Of a stretch of DNA of 64,000 bases, positions 42,287 to 51,346 are shown piece after piece (position 1 is the stretch's first letter; each line of letters starts with the position of its first letter). This stretch comes from a virus. A program made the position numbers and the translations under genes. The notes beneath the pieces were generated by a model that worked only from the letters and a program-made list of their open reading frames with translations, ran no database searches and was not told where the DNA came from. The stretch is from IMG/VR virus record IMGVR_UViG_3300009128_001408, positions 1 to 64,000 of that record; one strand, given 5' to 3'.

Positions 42287-43072
42287 TCACACGTTCTCCA
42301 AACTTTTTAATTCACGAGCGAGCCGGCCCTGAATATATCTTACATTATCTTCACCCATCTTAGCAGTCCGGCCGCCGAACTTACTAATCAGGGCATTGTA
42401 AAATTCCTGTATCTCTGCATCGCTTGGGTCACCCCTTAAGGCGGTAACAAGAGCTGTTCCGCTGTCATTGTCCAGGACATCTATCGTCGCTTTTCTAATC
42501 TGGGAATTGCCGTCGTTCACAGACTTTTCAACAAGCTGAGGCTTTAACTTTGAGATAGCCATGTCAATATCATCAAGGTCATTAGCAAGATATAGTGCAT
42601 CACTGCGGGCAGTCTTTAAAGATTGCAACTCAGCACGAAGTCGATCTTCGTATTCCTTTGCTTCCTGCTGGGTACCGCGGTTACCGTCTGGAAGCTCGAC
42701 CTTATCATCGGTCTTCATGCTCTTAATTTTGGCAGTTAAGTCCCTTATCTCTTGCTCTTTTTTCTCCATATTCTTCTCAAGCTTGAGCTTAAGCTCCTTG
42801 CGATGTTCAGGTGATTCAGCGCCATACATTCTCTTCGTCACAAAAAGCTTTATTTCAGCCGGGGTCAAGTCTGCCAGGGCATTAAAAACACCTGCAGCGT
42901 CTAAGTTCACCATCGCTGTACCTAGCCTCTCACCAGCCTTCATTTTCTCGTGACCAGCCTTAGCACCCTTAACGATACCCCCAATCGCCCGGCCGATCAG
43001 CTCATCAACTTCCTCGTGGCCGTGTTCAAATAATGATTCAGCTATGTACTCCCTCAGAAGTTGTTCAGACAT
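42287..43072 (-). CDS. tagged helical virion-candidate protein
   Basis: ATG 43072 with GAGGTAGTGGC upstream gives MSEQLLREYIAESLFEHG, a tag-like start. The 261 residues are helical throughout with an extended coiled coil (about 105-180) and a C-terminal basic stretch. It lies directly after the superoxide dismutase gene. Function unknown. Confidence 0.6.
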   Translation of the reverse strand: MSEQLLREYIAESLFEHGHEEVDELIGRAIGGIVKGAKAGHEKMKAGERLGTAMVNLDAAGVFNALADLTPAEIKLFVTKRMYGAESPEHRKELKLKLEKNMEKKEQEIRDLTAKIKSMKTDDKVELPDGNRGTQQEAKEYEDRLRAELQSLKTARSDALYLANDLDDIDMAISKLKPQLVEKSVNDGNSQIRKATIDVLDNDSGTALVTALRGDPSDAEIQEFYNALISKFGGRTAKMGEDNVRYIQGRLARELKSLENV

Positions 43073-43076
43073 GCCA

Positions 43077-43772
43077 CTACCTCGAGACCTGTGCAATTCT
43101 CTCAGCCCTGACAAAGCGATTCTCGATAACATCCCAGTTCAGTTGTGCCATCATGTTATACAGGTACTGCCTCTTATTCTTTAGGTAGTCGTGGAAGTAT
43201 GCGTGCTCCCACATGTCCATGACAATGACCGGCACACATCCCATTGGAACGTTTCGATCGTGACCGTCGATAATAATATTGACGTAGCCCTGTAGGTACG
43301 TATTGAAACAACAAACAGCCCACCCTGACTGGGCGGACATTGCGCAGGCGATAAAATCCTCCTGCCAGGAGTCGAAGTTGCCCCAGTCTCTGGACAACCG
43401 CATGTATGACAGTGAATCCATGGCCAGCTCTGAGACTGGTGCTGCGATATTGGCGAAGTACAGCTCGTGGAGGTAGAGGGCGGCCATGTTGGACTGTTCG
43501 GCCAGCTTAGTGTCACGGAACACTGAGCATATAGCATTGGCATCCTCGCGAGGAATACCATCCAGCTCAGCTGATGTCTTGTTAAAGCACGCCACATAAT
43601 TCTTGTACAGCTCGATGTGGGCGGTCTTCGCCTTTTGGCTCAGCTTCTCAGTGTTGAGGTCGAACTGCTTGACTTGAGCGACAAACGCCTCTGTCAGTAT
43701 TTCAGGCGTCGGCTGGTCATCATCCATCCCCATGGACTCCCTAATGTTCTTTTTAATATCGTCGTATTTCAT
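43077..43772 (-). CDS. superoxide dismutase (Fe/Mn family)
   Basis: Converts superoxide to hydrogen peroxide and oxygen. The four metal ligands are conserved: His52 (TAHIELYKNYV), His102 (YLHELYFANI), and Asp186 and His190 in DMWEHAYF. The SGWAVCCF block and NWDVIENRF C-terminus also fit. The first 40 residues are an extra acidic extension absent from host enzymes. The metal (Fe or Mn) cannot be told. It sits among tagged virion-candidate genes, suggesting a particle-associated enzyme. Confidence 0.9.
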   Translation of the reverse strand: MKYDDIKKNIRESMGMDDDQPTPEILTEAFVAQVKQFDLNTEKLSQKAKTAHIELYKNYVACFNKTSAELDGIPREDANAICSVFRDTKLAEQSNMAALYLHELYFANIAAPVSELAMDSLSYMRLSRDWGNFDSWQEDFIACAMSAQSGWAVCCFNTYLQGYVNIIIDGHDRNVPMGCVPVIVMDMWEHAYFHDYLKNKRQYLYNMMAQLNWDVIENRFVRAERIAQVSR

Positions 43773-43783
43773 ATGTCCTCACC

Positions 43784-44071
43784 TCAGTCCAATTTATACC
43801 TGGATCGTAGTTCATCGTTATCTATAAATGATGTCTTCTTCTTACCATCAGATGTAACAAAACTGACCTGCACACCCTCAGGCCGGACTGTTTCTATGGT
43901 GTATAGTAGTCCCGACTTCTTCTCACGAATCTTGAGACCTGTGCTAAGAATGCCTGTCTCATGGCCGCCTAGGCTGGCGAACGCATCCAGCTCATCCACG
44001 ACCTCCTGTACCTTCTTCTGGTACTCCTCGCGGATCAACTGAACGACCTGCTGCTCGGTCAGCTTCTCCAT
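43784..44071 (-). CDS. tagged small virion-candidate protein
   Basis: ATG 44071 lies just after the upstream stop and gives MEKLTEQQVVQLIREEYQKK, a tag with I-R-E-E. The 95-residue remainder has a beta-rich C-terminal half (LSTGLKIREKKSGLLYTIETVRPEGVQVSF). The longer frame upstream belongs to the previous gene. No family recognised. Confidence 0.6.
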   Translation of the reverse strand: MEKLTEQQVVQLIREEYQKKVQEVVDELDAFASLGGHETGILSTGLKIREKKSGLLYTIETVRPEGVQVSFVTSDGKKKTSFIDNDELRSRYKLD

Positions 44072-44073
44072 GA

Positions 44074-45210
44074 CTACTCCATCCCGGCCAGGTGTCGCCA
44101 GCGTCGGAAGTCTGTTACCTGCTCGTTGAGCATGCTCTCTTCCGAATCGCAATACTCGCTTAAAATATTCAAAAGAGCTTGGTCAGACGGTTGGGATGAC
44201 TCCCCTAGAATTCCCTTGCCGCGAAGGTAATCGGTTATTCGCTTCCGCTGGGAGGCATTTTTTAAGTCATCTAAATTGCCTTTTCTAGCCTGCCTGCTAA
44301 GCCAGTCGCGGAATGTCTTAGCAGTCACGCCTCCGGCTGAAGGAGTATCATCAGTAGTGGTCGATGATGGTGTACCTGATGGGGCGGCTGGTGGGGTTGG
44401 GGTATCTGACGGGGTGCCTGATGGAGTGGCTGATGGGGTATCCGATGTTACTCTGTCGAGATCCCGGGGTTCTTCAGGATCTGGAGTCGCTACAAGGGCA
44501 TCCCTCATCTTCTCGAGTTGCGCGACGCTTGTTACCATTATATCGTCACCAAACTGATCCATTAGCGCCTTATCAATATTAGGCACATTAGCGACCCACT
44601 TCTTAGCAGCGGTGCGCCGCAGGAAGTTCATAGCCTGGGTACCCCAGCCTGGCCTGGAGGCCTTCATAGCCTTAATGGCACCCTGTTTTAACTTATCAGC
44701 GCCTGGAATCATTCCAGAGCCGGCAATATCCTCAAGGTGCTTGGCCTTATCATCTCCCGGGATGTCCTCGAGATTCCTAAGAAATAACTTTAGCGTATTC
44801 TCAATAGTGTCACTCGCCTGTTTTGCCAGCGCGTTAGTCGCCGTAATGGCATCGATTGCACTCGCAGTCTCGATTCGACTACCAAAAAATCGCTTTAATC
44901 CCTTACCTTCGGGATCCTCGAAATCGATAGCTGCGGCTGCCTGAAGGGCTTTATCCATCGTTGCCGATAAGGAGTCCATATATGTCTTGAGACTGTCCAG
45001 ATTTGTTGGTTCTAGCTCCTTCTTAATTTTATCAATGACATCCTTAGATGTTCGTGCCTGAGCGCGAACCTTGGCCACATCACTGCGCTCTTCAACTTCA
45101 TAAAGTAAGTGAAAAAGATTATTATCACCATCAACTGCCAAAAGAAAGCTCATTATTTCTTCTTCGGTTATGAGGCCATATCGTTCAGATAAAAGTTGAT
45201 TACTTAACAT
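44074..45210 (-). CDS. large virion-candidate protein with Thr/Pro repeats
   Basis: 378 residues. A long helical N-terminal part, then an unusual low-complexity stretch at about 255-300 built from SDTPS, TPSGTP and PTPPAAP repeats, then a C-terminal helical module ending NEQVTDFRRWRHLAGM. The TP-rich linker may be an extended virion spacer. No function recognised. Confidence 0.6.
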   Translation of the reverse strand: MLSNQLLSERYGLITEEEIMSFLLAVDGDNNLFHLLYEVEERSDVAKVRAQARTSKDVIDKIKKELEPTNLDSLKTYMDSLSATMDKALQAAAAIDFEDPEGKGLKRFFGSRIETASAIDAITATNALAKQASDTIENTLKLFLRNLEDIPGDDKAKHLEDIAGSGMIPGADKLKQGAIKAMKASRPGWGTQAMNFLRRTAAKKWVANVPNIDKALMDQFGDDIMVTSVAQLEKMRDALVATPDPEEPRDLDRVTSDTPSATPSGTPSDTPTPPAAPSGTPSSTTTDDTPSAGGVTAKTFRDWLSRQARKGNLDDLKNASQRKRITDYLRGKGILGESSQPSDQALLNILSEYCDSEESMLNEQVTDFRRWRHLAGME

Positions 45211-45239
45211 TTCTTAACTCCATATAAGGATACCACACA

Positions 45240-45662
45240 TTAAATATTGTCCTCAACATGGAATTTCCTGACTTTTACTCCCGCATCGTGGAGTATATCC
45301 AGGCCTGTTGTATCCCTGTACTGGACATCATAGACGACCTCGTTGATCCTGGCATTAACAATAGCCTTAGCACACATTCGACATGGTGACAGCGTCAGGT
45401 ACATCACCTTGCGCTGTGGGTAGTTATAATCTAGCTTGATAAGAGCATTGATCTCGGCATGTATCATACCGGACTCGCCAGGCAAATTCGACTCCACAGT
45501 ATTGGGCCCGCCGCGGTAGTCACCGTTGTATCCGACCGACAGGACCTGTGTCCCCTCAGCATTGACGATAGCTGCTCCAACCTTGTGCCTCGGGTCGACA
45601 GATCGGCCAGCAATAATGTGGGCAACACCCATCCAGATCTCATCCCACGTCGGTCGGCTCAT
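45240..45662 (-). CDS. dCMP deaminase
   Basis: 140 residues. Zinc site HAE (MIHAEINALI) and PCxxC (SPCRMCAKAIVNA), with DPRHKVGAAIVN and the long insert typical of deoxycytidylate deaminases; GYNGDYRGGPNT matches the ComE-type family. It makes dUMP for dTTP synthesis. It belongs with thymidine kinase and the purine enzyme in the nucleotide supply. Confidence 0.92.
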   Translation of the reverse strand: MSRPTWDEIWMGVAHIIAGRSVDPRHKVGAAIVNAEGTQVLSVGYNGDYRGGPNTVESNLPGESGMIHAEINALIKLDYNYPQRKVMYLTLSPCRMCAKAIVNARINEVVYDVQYRDTTGLDILHDAGVKVRKFHVEDNI

Positions 45663-45837
45663 TGGTACCCCTGTCGTTTAACTGCTGCCTATTCTTGTCC
45701 ACCCTTGTCAGCGATGCGACTATGACTGATGAAAAGACATCGATCTTATATCTCAGTACCTTAAGCGGGCTGGAAATAAACGCCCAATAGCACAACACAA
45801 AGGCCAATAATAATAGTACTGCTGCAATTATACTCAT
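45640..45837 (-). CDS. small single-pass membrane protein
   Basis: 65 residues with one N-terminal transmembrane helix (IIAAVLLLLAFVLCYWAFI) and a basic, Ser/Thr-rich tail. Overlaps the dCMP deaminase start by 23 bases. Family unknown. Confidence 0.6.
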   Translation of the reverse strand: MSIIAAVLLLLAFVLCYWAFISSPLKVLRYKIDVFSSVIVASLTRVDKNRQQLNDRGTNEPTDVG

Positions 45838-45839
45838 AG

Positions 45840-46067
45840 CTAAAATGGATTCTTCTCACAGTGGTCAATAATCTTAACTATGTCATCATACAGCTCGTTT
45901 GGTGCCTCTGTATAGGACATTCCGATCACACTCTTAATAACTTTTGGTATGTGGGCGTATGGATTTCGACCCTTAGGGTGTCGGTAGCTCGGGGGCAGGC
46001 GTCCCTCCAGGGACTTTCCTGCCTCCCTAATTCTTTCCAGCAGCAGTCTTTTTCTTGCGTCGTCCAC
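45840..46067 (-). CDS. hypothetical protein
   Basis: The frame is long but its upstream half overlaps the DHH gene. GTG 46067, shortly after GGAGA, yields about 75 residues: a basic helical start (RKRLLLERIREAGKSLEG) followed by YRHPKGRNPYAHIPKVIKS. ATG 46091 is an alternative. No family recognised. Confidence 0.5.
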   Translation of the reverse strand: MDDARKRLLLERIREAGKSLEGRLPPSYRHPKGRNPYAHIPKVIKSVIGMSYTEAPNELYDDIVKIIDHCEKNPF

Positions 46068-46905
46068 TGGTCTCCTTATCGAAGATGTCATCGACTTTAA
46101 AGTCACCTGGTAACTGGAAACCGGCAGCCTTCCTGTGGCCTCCTCCATCATACCTCTTGGCAATCTCACAGACATCGATGGCATCGTGGAATGACCTGAG
46201 GCTAACCTTGATAAACTTGCTAATGTGATCGTAGTACCATATCATTGCAAAGTCACAGTCGGGTGCCAGCTTGGCCCCAATCTCCGATATCCAGTGCGAT
46301 GAGTTGACAACCATGACGCTCTTACCGTCCATCTTACGAGAGGCAGCCTTGTCGCAGACTTTCTTGACGACTGTCTTCGAGTACGCCAGGATGTAAGATC
46401 CCCGCTTGACAGCATCATCAAAGACCGAGTCATCCTCGAACTTCTCGAACTCCTCGAACTCGAAAGGTACCATATCAAAGGCTGCACTAAACTCCTTGGA
46501 GTAGGGAAGCTCCCACTTCCAGAGATCGCGATCCTGAATATACTGGATGAATTTTGGGCACTCCTTGCCGGGGTGGAAAAATTCCCATGATAGCATGGCA
46601 CCAGACTTGGTCATATCAAACTGGGTATTGGATATATCATGGAGCTCTACCATGGCCGACTTGTGGTGATCTAGAATTATCAGGTCAGAAGCCGACTCAA
46701 TCATGGCCTTTGTTGTCTCATTATTGAATGAGAAGTCCAGGATGGCCACTGTCTTGCCCTTAACATTAGGTGGTTTAGTACCGTGCTTACACGGATGATA
46801 CTCGGTTCGATTGCCGAGAAGCTTCCACGCGCCGTATGCGGCGCCGAAACCATCGGTGCAGTCAGCATGATAGATTACACAATTTACGCTTGTTGGCTCA
46901 ATCAT
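46027..46905 (-). CDS. DHH-family phosphoesterase (DHH/DHHA1)
   Basis: 292 residues: HADCTDGFGAA, AILDFSFN, ILDHHKSA (DHH motif) and GGGHRKAAGFQL in the C-terminal DHHA1 domain. Members include oligoribonuclease-type nucleases and cyclic-dinucleotide phosphodiesterases. It could recycle short oligonucleotides or degrade host signalling nucleotides. Arg/Lys-rich C-terminus (KETSGRRKKKT). Confidence 0.88.
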   Translation of the reverse strand: MIEPTSVNCVIYHADCTDGFGAAYGAWKLLGNRTEYHPCKHGTKPPNVKGKTVAILDFSFNNETTKAMIESASDLIILDHHKSAMVELHDISNTQFDMTKSGAMLSWEFFHPGKECPKFIQYIQDRDLWKWELPYSKEFSAAFDMVPFEFEEFEKFEDDSVFDDAVKRGSYILAYSKTVVKKVCDKAASRKMDGKSVMVVNSSHWISEIGAKLAPDCDFAMIWYYDHISKFIKVSLRSFHDAIDVCEIAKRYDGGGHRKAAGFQLPGDFKVDDIFDKETSGRRKKKTAAGKN

Positions 46906-46916
46906 AAGTCTTCCTG

Positions 46917-47486
46917 TTAGTCATCCTGTTTACTAATTAGGTGGTGTCGCCAACACCTCGGTTCATACATATCATCGCCACCCACTGATATAACCTTCCC
47001 ATCGTCCTGCTTCTTGTGGGTGTAGAATGCATCCCTGCCGCAGACAGTACATACAGCCGAACAGACCTCAATTCTGGTGGCCCATGGTAATATAGTACTC
47101 ATCTCGTCAAATGCTGTTGCGCTGTATGACAGCGAAAGTGATGAAACATATATACTAATTCCCTTTTTAAACAACCAGACGAGAACATCTGATATTCCCT
47201 CCACCATGAATGCCTCATCTACAGCTATGGTGTCATAAATCTCGTCAGATGTCGATAAAAACTCCAGTAGAGCAGAGCCTGAATCGATGGTAAACCCTTC
47301 CATCTTGTTGCCTGAGTGTGTACAGACAGCTGTCTTGGAATATCTATTGTCCATGCTGGCCTTAAACAGAGCAACGGTCTTTTTCTGGTAGGTCGCTCTG
47401 TCCAAGGCGTCAAGCAGTCTAGTCGTCTTGGAACTAAACATTGGGCCGGTGAACACCACCAGCTCGGGATTTGTCTTCGGCTTCAT
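46917..47486 (-). CDS. tdk: thymidine kinase (type II)
   Basis: 189 residues with P-loop TGPMFSSKTT at about 13-22, DEAF in the Walker B and C-terminal Cys pairs (VCTVCGRDAF, PRCWRHH) of the zinc finger of prokaryotic-type thymidine kinase. Phosphorylates thymidine to dTMP in the salvage path. The ATG overlaps the small gene upstream by one base. Confidence 0.93.
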   Translation of the reverse strand: MKPKTNPELVVFTGPMFSSKTTRLLDALDRATYQKKTVALFKASMDNRYSKTAVCTHSGNKMEGFTIDSGSALLEFLSTSDEIYDTIAVDEAFMVEGISDVLVWLFKKGISIYVSSLSLSYSATAFDEMSTILPWATRIEVCSAVCTVCGRDAFYTHKKQDDGKVISVGGDDMYEPRCWRHHLISKQDD

Positions 47487-47689
47487 TACTCTTCCTCAAG
47501 CAGTAACACATCTCCGGATTGAGCTGACTCACTCTCGGCCAGTGCAGACCTATACTCACTAATGACATGATCAAATATGTCCTTGGCCAGATGCTTCCTA
47601 GCAATGGCTGATGAGAAGTTCAAGTCTTGACGAGCGTCATCCAGGGCGCTAATAATTGATGCCTTAACAATCATCTCAAAATTTTTCAC
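47486..47689 (-). CDS. small helical hypothetical protein
   Basis: 67 residues, GTG 47689 with GAGGTAGT upstream. Helical, with acidic tail LLLEEE. Coupled to tdk by a one-base overlap. Family unknown. Confidence 0.6.
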   Translation of the reverse strand: MKNFEMIVKASIISALDDARQDLNFSSAIARKHLAKDIFDHVISEYRSALAESESAQSGDVLLLEEE

Positions 47690-47741
47690 ACTACCTCCGA
47701 CAAATTAACAATAATATCATACATCAAATATGCAGATTGTA

Positions 47742-50700
47742 TTAGACAACAACTGGCCTCATTTTACTAGAATTTGTGCTAGCGCCCCACTGTTCATTAG
47801 TCGTCACATCAAAGATCCAGATAGTGTATGGTGCAGCGGTCGGAGGAATATTTCCCCAGACCCGAAGCCAGCAATAATTGCTCTGCGGATCAATCACCTT
47901 AATACGATAGAATGTCTTGCCGTTCTTAGAGGTCTTCTTAATAATATCCTGGAGACATCCCCACGCAATCTTCCTAACATTTCCGGTTAGCGATGGAAGT
48001 GCAGGCAGGTCTGACTTCTTAATCTTGGCCATGATCTCTTCTGGGAAGACCAGCTCCTCATTGACAGAGCCACCGATCTCAGCAAAGTTATTGATCTTCT
48101 CAACACGCGTCCAGTCCTCAATATCACTGACACTCTTAATCAGGGGAGGCAGTTGGGAGGGCGCATCGACCTTCTTCGCCTTGCGAATTGACATTCCATA
48201 GCGATTCTTCTTGAGAATATTGTAGTTCTCAATGATCAGTTCATGCATCTGCCTGTGGTTCTTAAATATACCTGCATCAAACTCCTCTAGGGAGTTAAAT
48301 GCCTCCATCTTTGTCAGCGCGGCAAAACACCGCTTGTTCATCTTAGAGTGTTTCCAAGCGCCGTCCTCGTCATATAGAAGCTCGTCCATATTTCGATATG
48401 GTCGATTATCTAGGATCTCCTGCATCGCCACATCACCTACACCCTTAAATGAACTTAATGGTGGGACAAGAGCCTCAGCCTGCAGTGAGTATGTCCATGT
48501 CCTACCTGACATGTTGATATCAGCAGGGGCGAACTTATAACCTAGTTTCTTAATCTCAGAGATCATAACAGGAAGCTTCTTGACGTTGTGATTCTCTGAC
48601 TGTAGACAGGTAGAAAGCCACTCATGCTCGTAGTGTGTCATTAGCCACGCTCCGTAGTAGGAGGCAATGGCATACGCCACAGCATGTGACTTATTAAATC
48701 CGTACAGCGAGAAGTATGCAATCTTCTCGAACAGTTCCTCCGCCTGCTGGCGTGGCATGTTTCCAACATCAACAGCACCGTTAATAAACTTCTTACGAAG
48801 CTCCTCCTTCTCAGTAACTTTCTTACCCAGCGATGTCAGGTCCTTCTTGACAAGCGTCTTTCGCATCTTGTCAGATTCCCCCGGAGTAAATCCGGCCAGC
48901 TTCTGGGCCAGGAGCATGAACTGTTCCTGAAATACGATAAATCCATATGTCGGCCCAAGGACGTCCTTCAGGACAGGATGGTCGAACTCTACCGAACCTG
49001 GGTCGCGGCGTGCCTTGACATACTTGACATGAACACGAGCCTTCAGAGGGCCTGGCCTATAGATGGCGGTAATAGCGGCCAGCTCTGTAATATTCTGGGG
49101 TTTTGCTAGAACACAGAACTTACGTGCCCCTGTTGATGTAAACTGAAAGATGCCAGGCCAACGCCCCTGCTGGTAGACATGCTGAAACACAGCAGGATCA
49201 TCAGGTTCATGGTATCGACAGTTTAGGTTCTCATCGTAGAATTTCTTGACCTCACTAAACTTAGGCTCCCGACCTAAGCGCTTGGCGACAATCAGTCGAA
49301 TACAGTCCTCAACCATCTTCATCTGTTTTAGGCCTAGGAAGTCGAACTTCAAGAAGCCGTTCTCCTCCAGATTTCGAATGTTAACACCCTCTGACCAGGA
49401 TGTTTGAAACTCTCCACGAACCTTGATAACAGGCATGTGTCGCTCTAAGTCCGGACAGATCAGGACACCACCTGCATGGCGGCCGATGGACCGGTTCTGC
49501 ATGAATAGGTCAATAACCTTCTCCTCAACTTGCGGATATGCCTCCATAAACTCGCGATATCGACTAGAGTACTTCATGCAATCCTCATGCCTGAGGACGA
49601 ACATTGACTTCTCCATATTAGGATCTCGTGCCTTGTTCTGAACCTCGAATTCCAGCGGTCCAGTGACAGCATTCACCTCGTGAAATGGAATGCCATAGAA
49701 CTTTGAGACGTCCTTGATGAGTGACTTCAGTTTCAGTGTGTTAAAATTGGAGACAGGTACCACCGAGTCGTCGCCAAATAGCTGCCTCGCCGCGTCGATG
49801 ACAACATCACGATTACCAATATCCAGATCAATATCTGGCCAACCGGCCTTATTTCTATGCAGGAACCTCTCCCACAGCAGGTCATGTTTAAGCGGATCGA
49901 CATGAGTAATATCAAGAAGGTAATTGACAAGGGAACCAGCACCGGAGCCTCGACCTGGACCAGGGAGTGTCCCGTTCTCGGAGACCTTCAGCGTCTTCTG
50001 TAACGTCAGGAAGTAGTTCTCAAAGCCTAGGAACTTGATGTCTGACAGTTCCATATAAGCGCGCTGCAGGTATTCATCATTATCTGCCAGTCCCTCACGA
50101 TGGAGACCCTCCTTGACGAGATCAACCAGCTGATTGAATGCGGACTTATCTGGGCTATCAAATGATGGAAGCTTGACAGATTGATCGAACCAGACCTCAT
50201 CGTACTTCTGCCAGACCATGTCATGCGTCCGCTCAATTGCGTCCCTGACAAGCTCCTCGCTGCCACGATAGAACTCATGGTCCTCCCACTGTCGCTGGTA
50301 CTCCTCCCACATCTGGGGGGCGTTCTTGGGATACAGTTCACACTGGAGCTCGTCCAGTGCCGGAAGCACATTGACACCATCCTTGTCAAGCATGCCTGGT
50401 CGTAGCTTTCTATAGAGTTCACGAGCTTCCCAATAATTGGGACCTGGATAGTGAGCATCGCTGGTAACGACCAACGGGACACCAGTCTTCTTTGACAGGT
50501 CAATAAGGCACCGATTTGTCAGGTTCTGGGCATGCATCTTGTTCATCTGCAACTCTAGAAAGAAATTCTCCTGGCCGACAGCGTCGACAAATCGGTCAAC
50601 ACAGTTCTCCAGTCTCCCCATAATCCTATTCAGAATAACAGGATCATCGACCAATTCAGGCTTCAGGTCAAGAAATCCTACTTCAGGAAAGTCCTGGTAG

Positions 50701-51305
50701 ATTAGGCCACTCGGATATCCGCCCACGCATGCTGTTGTCACTGTCAGGCCCTCAGAGTGCTCCTTGAGCATCTTGAAGTCAATGCGGGGAAACCTATAAA
50801 AGCCAAATTTAAAGCTCTTCTTAACCAACGTGAATAGGTTCTGGAGTCCTGTGTGATTGTATGCCGTCACGGCGAGGTGGTACCTTTTTCTCAGGACATC
50901 ACTGGCAGATCGCTTTGTCCTGGTCTCGTCGGCATCCTCAACCACATGGCCTGCGTCTTCTTTTTCAACAGCTGTGCCCAACTGCTTCTTCTCCTCGCGG
51001 TAGGCATCATACTGTGCCTGCCAGTCGCCTAGATCCGGAACGAAATAGAATTCAACACCGTAGATCTGGCGAAAGTTCTGACCCTTCGCCTTAAGGCGCT
51101 TAGCATGCGCATGAGCGTGGGCAAGGCCATTGCCATTACCGTGGTCAGTCAGGGCCCAGGAGTCCATCTCGTTGGAGAGAACAAAGTCAATGTGTTCCTT
51201 TGGTTCTCCAAGACCGTCAAACGGACTGAATGTGCTGTGATTGTGAAGGGATACGTAGCGGTCGGGAGGCCGGATCTGTGCGAAGATATTATTCATTTTG
51301 GACAT
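47742..51305 (-). CDS. dnaE: DNA polymerase III alpha subunit (DnaE-type, family C)
   Basis: 1187 residues, the replicative polymerase. PHP domain at the N-terminus (LHNHSTFSPFDG, TDHGNGNGL, GVEFYFVPD), a palm with PGRGSGAGSLVNYLL and the catalytic Asp pair in PDIDLDIG near residue 490, FLKFDFLGLKQ with the third Asp, fingers with FNKSHAVAYA, then helix-hairpin-helix (GVGDVAMQEIL) and an OB-like C-terminus. This C-family polymerase is unusual for tailed phages, most of which use family A or B. Nucleotide-metabolism genes lie just upstream; no beta clamp or clamp loader is in the window. Confidence 0.96.
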   Translation of the reverse strand: MSKMNNIFAQIRPPDRYVSLHNHSTFSPFDGLGEPKEHIDFVLSNEMDSWALTDHGNGNGLAHAHAHAKRLKAKGQNFRQIYGVEFYFVPDLGDWQAQYDAYREEKKQLGTAVEKEDAGHVVEDADETRTKRSASDVLRKRYHLAVTAYNHTGLQNLFTLVKKSFKFGFYRFPRIDFKMLKEHSEGLTVTTACVGGYPSGLIYQDFPEVGFLDLKPELVDDPVILNRIMGRLENCVDRFVDAVGQENFFLELQMNKMHAQNLTNRCLIDLSKKTGVPLVVTSDAHYPGPNYWEARELYRKLRPGMLDKDGVNVLPALDELQCELYPKNAPQMWEEYQRQWEDHEFYRGSEELVRDAIERTHDMVWQKYDEVWFDQSVKLPSFDSPDKSAFNQLVDLVKEGLHREGLADNDEYLQRAYMELSDIKFLGFENYFLTLQKTLKVSENGTLPGPGRGSGAGSLVNYLLDITHVDPLKHDLLWERFLHRNKAGWPDIDLDIGNRDVVIDAARQLFGDDSVVPVSNFNTLKLKSLIKDVSKFYGIPFHEVNAVTGPLEFEVQNKARDPNMEKSMFVLRHEDCMKYSSRYREFMEAYPQVEEKVIDLFMQNRSIGRHAGGVLICPDLERHMPVIKVRGEFQTSWSEGVNIRNLEENGFLKFDFLGLKQMKMVEDCIRLIVAKRLGREPKFSEVKKFYDENLNCRYHEPDDPAVFQHVYQQGRWPGIFQFTSTGARKFCVLAKPQNITELAAITAIYRPGPLKARVHVKYVKARRDPGSVEFDHPVLKDVLGPTYGFIVFQEQFMLLAQKLAGFTPGESDKMRKTLVKKDLTSLGKKVTEKEELRKKFINGAVDVGNMPRQQAEELFEKIAYFSLYGFNKSHAVAYAIASYYGAWLMTHYEHEWLSTCLQSENHNVKKLPVMISEIKKLGYKFAPADINMSGRTWTYSLQAEALVPPLSSFKGVGDVAMQEILDNRPYRNMDELLYDEDGAWKHSKMNKRCFAALTKMEAFNSLEEFDAGIFKNHRQMHELIIENYNILKKNRYGMSIRKAKKVDAPSQLPPLIKSVSDIEDWTRVEKINNFAEIGGSVNEELVFPEEIMAKIKKSDLPALPSLTGNVRKIAWGCLQDIIKKTSKNGKTFYRIKVIDPQSNYCWLRVWGNIPPTAAPYTIWIFDVTTNEQWGASTNSSKMRPVVV

Positions 51306-51346
51306 AATATTATTCTAACACGTTTGAGTCGAATTTACACGCAAAT

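Noticed and set aside
50027-50503. Minus-strand frame of 158 codons inside dnaE
   Set aside because: Out of frame with the intact polymerase; no ribosome site.
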